Shown: positions 6,894 to 10,450 of the stretch, piece after piece
Numbering within the stretch: the stretch's first letter is position 1
Layout: every line of letters begins with the position of its first letter
Assembly (NCBI GenBank): GCA_947454295.1
Contig: CANGMO010000044.1
Coordinates: 1 to 10,450, forward strand
Length of the DNA stretch: 10,450 nucleotides
Source: Verrucomicrobiota bacterium
GTDB taxonomy: Bacteria; Verrucomicrobiota; Verrucomicrobiia; Limisphaerales; UBA9464
Direction: 5' to 3'
Made by a program: the position numbers and the translations under genes
The notes under the pieces: model-generated
Seen by the model: only the letters and a program-made list of their open reading frames with translations
What the model was told of the DNA's origin: nothing
Database searches by the model: none

Positions 6894-8711
6894 ATGAACC
6901 GGCTTCTCCGTCCCTCCCGTGCCCGTGGCGTGTTCGCCGCCACCCTGCTCGCCGCCCTGGCTGCGGGTTTTACCCCGGCTTCCCAGCTCGCCGTGCGGGC
7001 TGAGGACTATGTTCTCGGCTCCGAATCGCTCGAGCGCGCCCCCGGGGTGCCCAAGGGTCGGGTCGAGGCGTTTTCGTTCAATGAATCGAAGGTGTTCCCG
7101 GACACGACGCGTGATTGCTGGATCTACATCCCGGCCCAATACGACGGCTCGAAGCCGGCGGCCCTGATGGTTTTCCAGGATGGTCATGAGTACATGAGCG
7201 AAAAGGCGTCCCAGCGCGTGCCGGTGGTGTTCGACAACCTCATCGCGAAGGGCGAGATGCCGGTGACCATCGGCGTGTTCATCAACCCCGGCCACCGCGG
7301 TACCAACACGCCGCCGGCCAACGGCTGGGGGAATCGCAGCAATCGAAGCTACGAATATGACTCCCTCGGCGCCGATTACTCCAAGTTTCTCATCAACGAG
7401 CTGCTGCCCTACGTCACCGCGAAGTACTCGGTGAAGATCACCGACGATCCCGAACTGCGGGCAATCGGCGGCATGAGCAGCGGTGCCATTTGCGCCTTCA
7501 CCGTGGCCTGGGAGCGGCCCGATTCCTTCCGCAAGGTGCTCTCGCAGATCGGCAGTTTCACCAACATCCGCGGCGGCCACGTGTATCCGGCCCTGATCCG
7601 CAAGACCGAGCGGAAGCCGATTCGCGTGTTCCTCCAGGACGGATCCAACGACCTGAACAACCTCCACGGCAACTGGCCGCTGGCGAATCAGGAGATGGCG
7701 AGTGCGCTGGCCTTCAGCGGGTATGACTTCAAGTTCGTCTTCGGCACCGGCAACCACAGTGGACGCCACGGCGGCGTGATCCTGCCCGATTCCCTCCGCT
7801 GGCTGTGGCGCCCGGTGTCCGCCGAGCTGCCGAAGCCGCTGACCAAGGACAATCTCGGCGGGGACGAGGCGCTCTCCAAGGTGCTGGTGGATGGTGGCAA
7901 GCCCGGCGATTGGGAATTGGTGGGTGAGGGCTACGGCTTCACTGATGCGGCCTGCAGTGATGCTGACGGCAACTTCTACTTCAGCGATCTCGGCAAGAAC
8001 ACCGTGTACAAAGTGTCGGTGAATGGCGGCAAACCCGAGAAGTGGCTGGAAGGGGGGCCCAAGATCAGCGGCTTGAAGTTTGGCGCCGACGGCCGGCTCT
8101 ACGCGGCGACCCAGGGCACCGACAAGGAGAAGCGAATCATCACCATCGATCCGATCAGCAAGACGATCGAAACCGTGGCCACCGACGTGCAGGCGAACGA
8201 TCTGATCGTGTCGAAGAGCGGCTGGATTTATTTTACCGACACCGGTGCCGGGCAGGTCGTGGCGGTGCCGACGTCGGCGCGGAACTTGTCGCGCCCGCAT
8301 CCGGTGGCCGGCGGCATCAACAAGCCCAATGGGATCGGCCTCACACCCGATCAGCACCAGTTGGTGGTGAGCGAATACGGCGGCACCAACGCCTGGACCT
8401 TTCTCATTCAGGACGACGGTACGCTCCGCGGCGGCGAGAAGAATCTGGAACTTCGTGCACCGGCCGGGAAGACCGACAGCGGCGGCGACGGGCTGACCAC
8501 CGATGCGCAGGGCCGCGCGTGGATCACCAGTCATTTGGGCATCCAGATGTTCGATCCCAACGGCCGCATGGGCGGGATCGTTTCGCGTCCCCAGGACAAG
8601 GGCACGGTGAGCTGCACCTTCGCCGGCCCGGGCCGCGCCTGGCTCTACGTCTGCAACAGCGACAAGGTCTACCGCCGCAAGACCCTCACCACCGGCGCCG
8701 CGGTGCCTTGA
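6894..8711 (+). CDS. Secreted two-domain protein: esterase-D-like hydrolase plus SMP-30/gluconolactonase-like propeller
   Basis: The start is ATG 6894, giving 605 residues; the open frame continues far upstream, but only as the antisense of trpE. A Sec-type signal is evident: arginines, then FAATLLAALAAGF, with probable cleavage after AVRA (residue 36). Residues about 40-310 match the esterase-D/enterochelin-esterase alpha/beta fold: WIYIPAQYD, LMVFQDGHEYM, INELLPYVTAKYSV, and the nucleophile elbow GGMSSGA with candidate Ser195. The other candidate triad residues are an Asp in LQDGSND (249 or 253) and His288 in GTGNHSGRHGG. Residues about 325-600 form an SMP-30/gluconolactonase/LRE-type six-bladed propeller, with DADGNFYFSD, NDLIVSKSGWIYFTD, KPNGIGLTPDQ and GDGLTTDAQGRAWITS; Glu345, Asn435, Asn479 and Asp532 are plausible metal or substrate ligands. 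Hydrolysis of a sugar ester or lactone outside the cytoplasm is likely; the substrate is unknown. No membrane anchor or sorting tail is seen. Confidence 0.88.
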   Translation: MNRLLRPSRARGVFAATLLAALAAGFTPASQLAVRAEDYVLGSESLERAPGVPKGRVEAFSFNESKVFPDTTRDCWIYIPAQYDGSKPAALMVFQDGHEYMSEKASQRVPVVFDNLIAKGEMPVTIGVFINPGHRGTNTPPANGWGNRSNRSYEYDSLGADYSKFLINELLPYVTAKYSVKITDDPELRAIGGMSSGAICAFTVAWERPDSFRKVLSQIGSFTNIRGGHVYPALIRKTERKPIRVFLQDGSNDLNNLHGNWPLANQEMASALAFSGYDFKFVFGTGNHSGRHGGVILPDSLRWLWRPVSAELPKPLTKDNLGGDEALSKVLVDGGKPGDWELVGEGYGFTDAACSDADGNFYFSDLGKNTVYKVSVNGGKPEKWLEGGPKISGLKFGADGRLYAATQGTDKEKRIITIDPISKTIETVATDVQANDLIVSKSGWIYFTDTGAGQVVAVPTSARNLSRPHPVAGGINKPNGIGLTPDQHQLVVSEYGGTNAWTFLIQDDGTLRGGEKNLELRAPAGKTDSGGDGLTTDAQGRAWITSHLGIQMFDPNGRMGGIVSRPQDKGTVSCTFAGPGRAWLYVCNSDKVYRRKTLTTGAAVP

Positions 8712-8741
8712 GCGGGCCGGGGAGTTAACCGCCGATGGACG

Positions 8742-8755
8742 CAGATGAATGCGGA
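8742..8755 (+). repeat. Short dispersed repeat core, copy 2 (before the DUF4288 gene)
   Basis: CAGATGAATGCGGA, set within TTAACCGCCGATGGACGCAG upstream, belongs to the same small family as the cores at 5171-5184 and 9317-9330. It supplies an ATG at 8749 that lengthens the next reading frame by ten codons, so that start should not be trusted. Confidence 0.5.
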
Positions 8756-8778
8756 TGGCGGCTCACCGAGGAATGCGC

Positions 8779-9234
8779 ATGGGATACATCCCGGAAGATG
8801 CAATGTGGTATCTGGCGGACGTGATCCTCGAGAAGCGGATTGAGTCGGATCCGCGGTCGGTCGTTCACATCAACCGCCTGCTCGTCCGTGCCGATTCACG
8901 TGAAGATGCGCACGAGAAGGCGTTGCTGCTTGGCCGACAGGGAGAGCACAGCTACGAAAACACGGATGGCAAGACAGTGACCGTCACGTTTCGTGGACTG
9001 GGCGAACTGAACGTCATTCACGACGAGTTGGAGCATGGAGCGGAGCTGAGTTATCAGGAGTTGGTCGGTTTGTCCGAGGAGCAGGTCCGCGCACTTTCAA
9101 AGGCGAAGCCTGAACTTGGAGTGTTTGCTCCGCGACAGGTGTCGAAAGGTCCGAATTACATGCCCAAGTCGGTGATGGAGGATTTGAGGAAAGCTGGTTT
9201 TGATGAGTCGGATCTTCAGAACCCGACAGCCTGA
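8779..9234 (+). CDS. DUF4288 domain protein
   Basis: Residues 10-80 (WYLADVILEKR, HINRLLVRADSREDAHEKAL, LGRQGEHSYENTDG, VTVTFRGLGELNVI) follow the pattern I know from DUF4288: WYLA near the start, an Ala/Glu-rich 'EDAxEKAL' helix, a Y-x-N-x-DG turn and FxGLxEL. The function of this domain is not known; such proteins are small and cytoplasmic and are often found alone or in accessory regions. The C-terminal 60 residues (SYQELVGLSEEQVRALSKAK onward) are an extra charged helical tail. ATG 8779 is chosen because GAGGA lies six bases upstream, giving 151 residues; ATG 8803 (MWYLADV) is the alternative, and ATG 8749 falls in a dispersed repeat. Base composition is visibly lower in GC and less strict at third codon positions than in the neighbours, which hints at separate acquisition. 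Confidence 0.75.
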   Translation: MGYIPEDAMWYLADVILEKRIESDPRSVVHINRLLVRADSREDAHEKALLLGRQGEHSYENTDGKTVTVTFRGLGELNVIHDELEHGAELSYQELVGLSEEQVRALSKAKPELGVFAPRQVSKGPNYMPKSVMEDLRKAGFDESDLQNPTA

Positions 9235-9316
9235 TCAGTGGGCTTCTGCCTGCTGTCCCTCCGCCGTGGAGGTGGATGTTCAGATCTCGAACAGATCCAA
9301 TCCTCAAACTCCCCGA

Positions 9317-9330
9317 TCCGTGTGCATCTG
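9317..9330 (-). repeat. Short dispersed repeat core, copy 3
   Basis: Read on the minus strand this is CAGATGCACACGGA, preceded by GCCACAAACAGACA. It is the third member of the family seen at 5171-5184 and 8742-8755. It lies in the 205-base gap between the DUF4288 gene and the cysteine-rich peptide gene; I recognise nothing else in that gap and can place no clear promoter there. Confidence 0.45.
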
Positions 9331-9439
9331 TGTCTGTTTGTGGCTAACCCCCTCAGAATTCCGGTTGCAAACCGTCGCAGGACGCCAAGATTGGGTGATA
9401 TTTCCAACGGCTCGAACCTCAACCCCATAAAAGAATCCC

Positions 9440-9871
9440 ATGTCTGACCGTCTCTCCCGTCGTTCCTTCGGCCGCTTCACCAGCGCCGCCATCGGTGGCC
9501 TGATGCTGGGCTCGACCGCCGCCCTGCGTGCCGCGGAAGGCAAGGGGACCAATGATCCCGCCAACCTCCTGCTCGATCCCCACGTCTGCCGCGGGCTGAA
9601 CACCTGCAAGGGCAAGGGCAAGGGCAAGGACAACTCCTGCGTCGGCGTGGGCAAGTGCGCCACCGCCGAAGCCCACACCTGCCACGGTGACAATGCCTGC
9701 AAGGGTCAGGGCGGCTGCGGCGAGCATCCGGGCGAGAATTCCTGCAAGGGCCACGGGTCCTGCGGCGTGCCGCTCGATGACAAGACCTGGAAGAAGGCGC
9801 GCAAGACCTTCGAGGCCCAGATGACCAAGAAGGGGCAGAAGTTCGGCGCCGCCCCGGCCAAGAAGGCCTGA
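9440..9871 (+). CDS. Cys-rich bufferin-like (BufA2-type) RiPP precursor with a twin-arginine signal
   Basis: A 143-residue protein in three parts. Residues 1-32 are a signal with a twin-arginine motif (SRRSFGRF, 6-13) followed by the hydrophobic AAIGGLMLG and a probable cleavage near ALRA/AE. Residues 46-110 are a Gly/Lys/Cys-rich core with nine cysteines (50, 56, 67, 73, 81, 87, 93, 102, 108), arranged as Cx5C units such as CRGLNTC, CVGVGKC, CHGDNAC, CKGQGGC and CKGHGSC. Residues 112-143 are a basic helical tail (TWKKARKTFEAQM, then KKGQKFGAAPAKKA). The DUF692 gene starts 38 bases downstream on the same strand. From what is known of MNIO pathways, such Cys-rich precursors have cysteines converted (for example to thiooxazoles) and act as periplasmic copper-binding peptides called bufferins. 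The metal-binding role here is inferred from this resemblance and the neighbour. No strong Shine-Dalgarno sequence precedes the ATG. Confidence 0.85.
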   Translation: MSDRLSRRSFGRFTSAAIGGLMLGSTAALRAAEGKGTNDPANLLLDPHVCRGLNTCKGKGKGKDNSCVGVGKCATAEAHTCHGDNACKGQGGCGEHPGENSCKGHGSCGVPLDDKTWKKARKTFEAQMTKKGQKFGAAPAKKA

Positions 9872-9909
9872 GCCCGTCCCGGACGCGTCCCGTCGCGACC
9901 GGATCCGCC

Positions 9910-10450
9910 ATGCCGGAACCTCGTCTCGGACTGCCCAACCTCGGACTCGGGGTTGGGCTTCGTGCTGTCCACTATCCGCATTTGCTGCGCGAACAGCCGG
10001 CGGTGGATTGGTTCGAGATCATTTCCGAGAACTACATGGATTCCCGCGGGCGGCCGCGTCATGTGCTGGAGCGCATCGCCAGCCGGTATCCGGTGGTGAT
10101 GCACGGGGTGTCGCTCTCCATCGGCAGCACGGATCCCCTCGACGTCGACTACCTCACGCGGCTGAAGGCGCTGGCCCGCGACATCAAGCCGGCGTGGATT
10201 TCGGATCATGTCTGCTGGACCGGCGTCGCGGGCCGCAACACGCACGACCTGCTCCCGCTCCCGCTCACCGAGGCAAGCCTGCGTCATGTGGTGTCGCGCG
10301 TTCGCGAGGTGCAGGACTTCCTGGAGCGCCCGCTCATCCTCGAAAATCCCAGCACCTACGTCGGCTTTCGCGGCTCGACGATGCCGGAATGGGAATTCGT
10401 GGCGCGTCTCGCCGAGGCGGCGGACTGCGGCCTGCTGCTCGACGTGAACA
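9910..10450 (+). CDS. bufB: DUF692 / MNIO family peptide-modifying enzyme, BufB-like (3' end outside window)
   Basis: MNIO enzymes (multinuclear non-haem iron oxidative enzymes, the MbnB/TglH/BufB superfamily) are TIM-barrel proteins that use two or three iron ions to oxidise cysteines in ribosomal peptides. About 180 of a usual 280-300 residues are visible. Family signatures: GVGLRAVHYPHLL (14-26), WFEIISENYMD (34-44), VMHGVSLSIGSTDPLD (63-78), AWISDHVCWTG (95-105), THDLLPLPLTEASLRHV (111-127), PLILENPSTYV (141-151) and GLLLDVN at the right edge. His65, Asp99/His100, Glu145/Asn146 and Asp179/Asn180 fall in the conserved segments that carry metal ligands in this family. ATG 9910 fits the family N-terminus. 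The gene follows the Cys-rich precursor closely and is presumably in one operon with it. In bufferin loci a HvfC/DUF2063-type partner protein often follows; here that would be outside the window. Confidence 0.93.
   Translation, partial: MPEPRLGLPNLGLGVGLRAVHYPHLLREQPAVDWFEIISENYMDSRGRPRHVLERIASRYPVVMHGVSLSIGSTDPLDVDYLTRLKALARDIKPAWISDHVCWTGVAGRNTHDLLPLPLTEASLRHVVSRVREVQDFLERPLILENPSTYVGFRGSTMPEWEFVARLAEAADCGLLLDVN

Noticed and set aside
6882..8534. 550-codon minus-strand open frame opposite the esterase
   Set aside because: It has no domain features, and the plus strand there encodes clear esterase and propeller motifs with a signal peptide.

Overview
The window is GC-rich (about two thirds G+C by eye) bacterial chromosome with an ordinary housekeeping half and an accessory-looking right end. 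Several signs suggest Verrucomicrobiota, perhaps the Limisphaerales/Pedosphaera side: weak or absent Shine-Dalgarno sequences, intergenic elements carrying 'GGAGTCCCG…CGGGACTCC' nested hairpins, GGTTGAAC-type and AAGGCAA-type microrepeats, and a secreted esterase/SMP-30 protein. This placement rests on remembered resemblance, not on a search.

Left half, minus strand: the 5' part of mfd (transcription-repair coupling factor) runs off the left edge. Behind its start lies a roughly 670-base gene-free stretch with an 8-mer tandem repeat and two direct copies of a ~200-bp element that folds into nested hairpins. Next come a small four-helix membrane protein of unknown function, a strong GC-rich hairpin, purM (purine synthesis) and trpE (tryptophan synthesis). 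trpE lies 71 bases upstream of purM, on the same strand.

Right half, plus strand: divergently from trpE starts a secreted two-domain protein, an esterase-D-like alpha/beta hydrolase followed by an SMP-30/gluconolactonase-like beta-propeller. A small DUF4288 protein of lower GC follows. Then comes a two-gene unit: a cysteine-rich peptide with a twin-arginine signal (nine Cys arranged as Cx5C units) and, 38 bases on, a DUF692/MNIO enzyme cut by the right edge. This pair looks like a bufferin-type ribosomal peptide locus: a precursor whose cysteines are modified by an iron enzyme and which then probably binds copper or another metal in the periplasm. It is the most interesting part of the window.

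Three short copies of a 14-base core (CAGATGAATGCGGA-like) sit in three of the intergenic gaps and appear to be a dispersed repeat family. Many long open frames opposite mfd, trpE and the esterase are GC-driven shadows and are not annotated.
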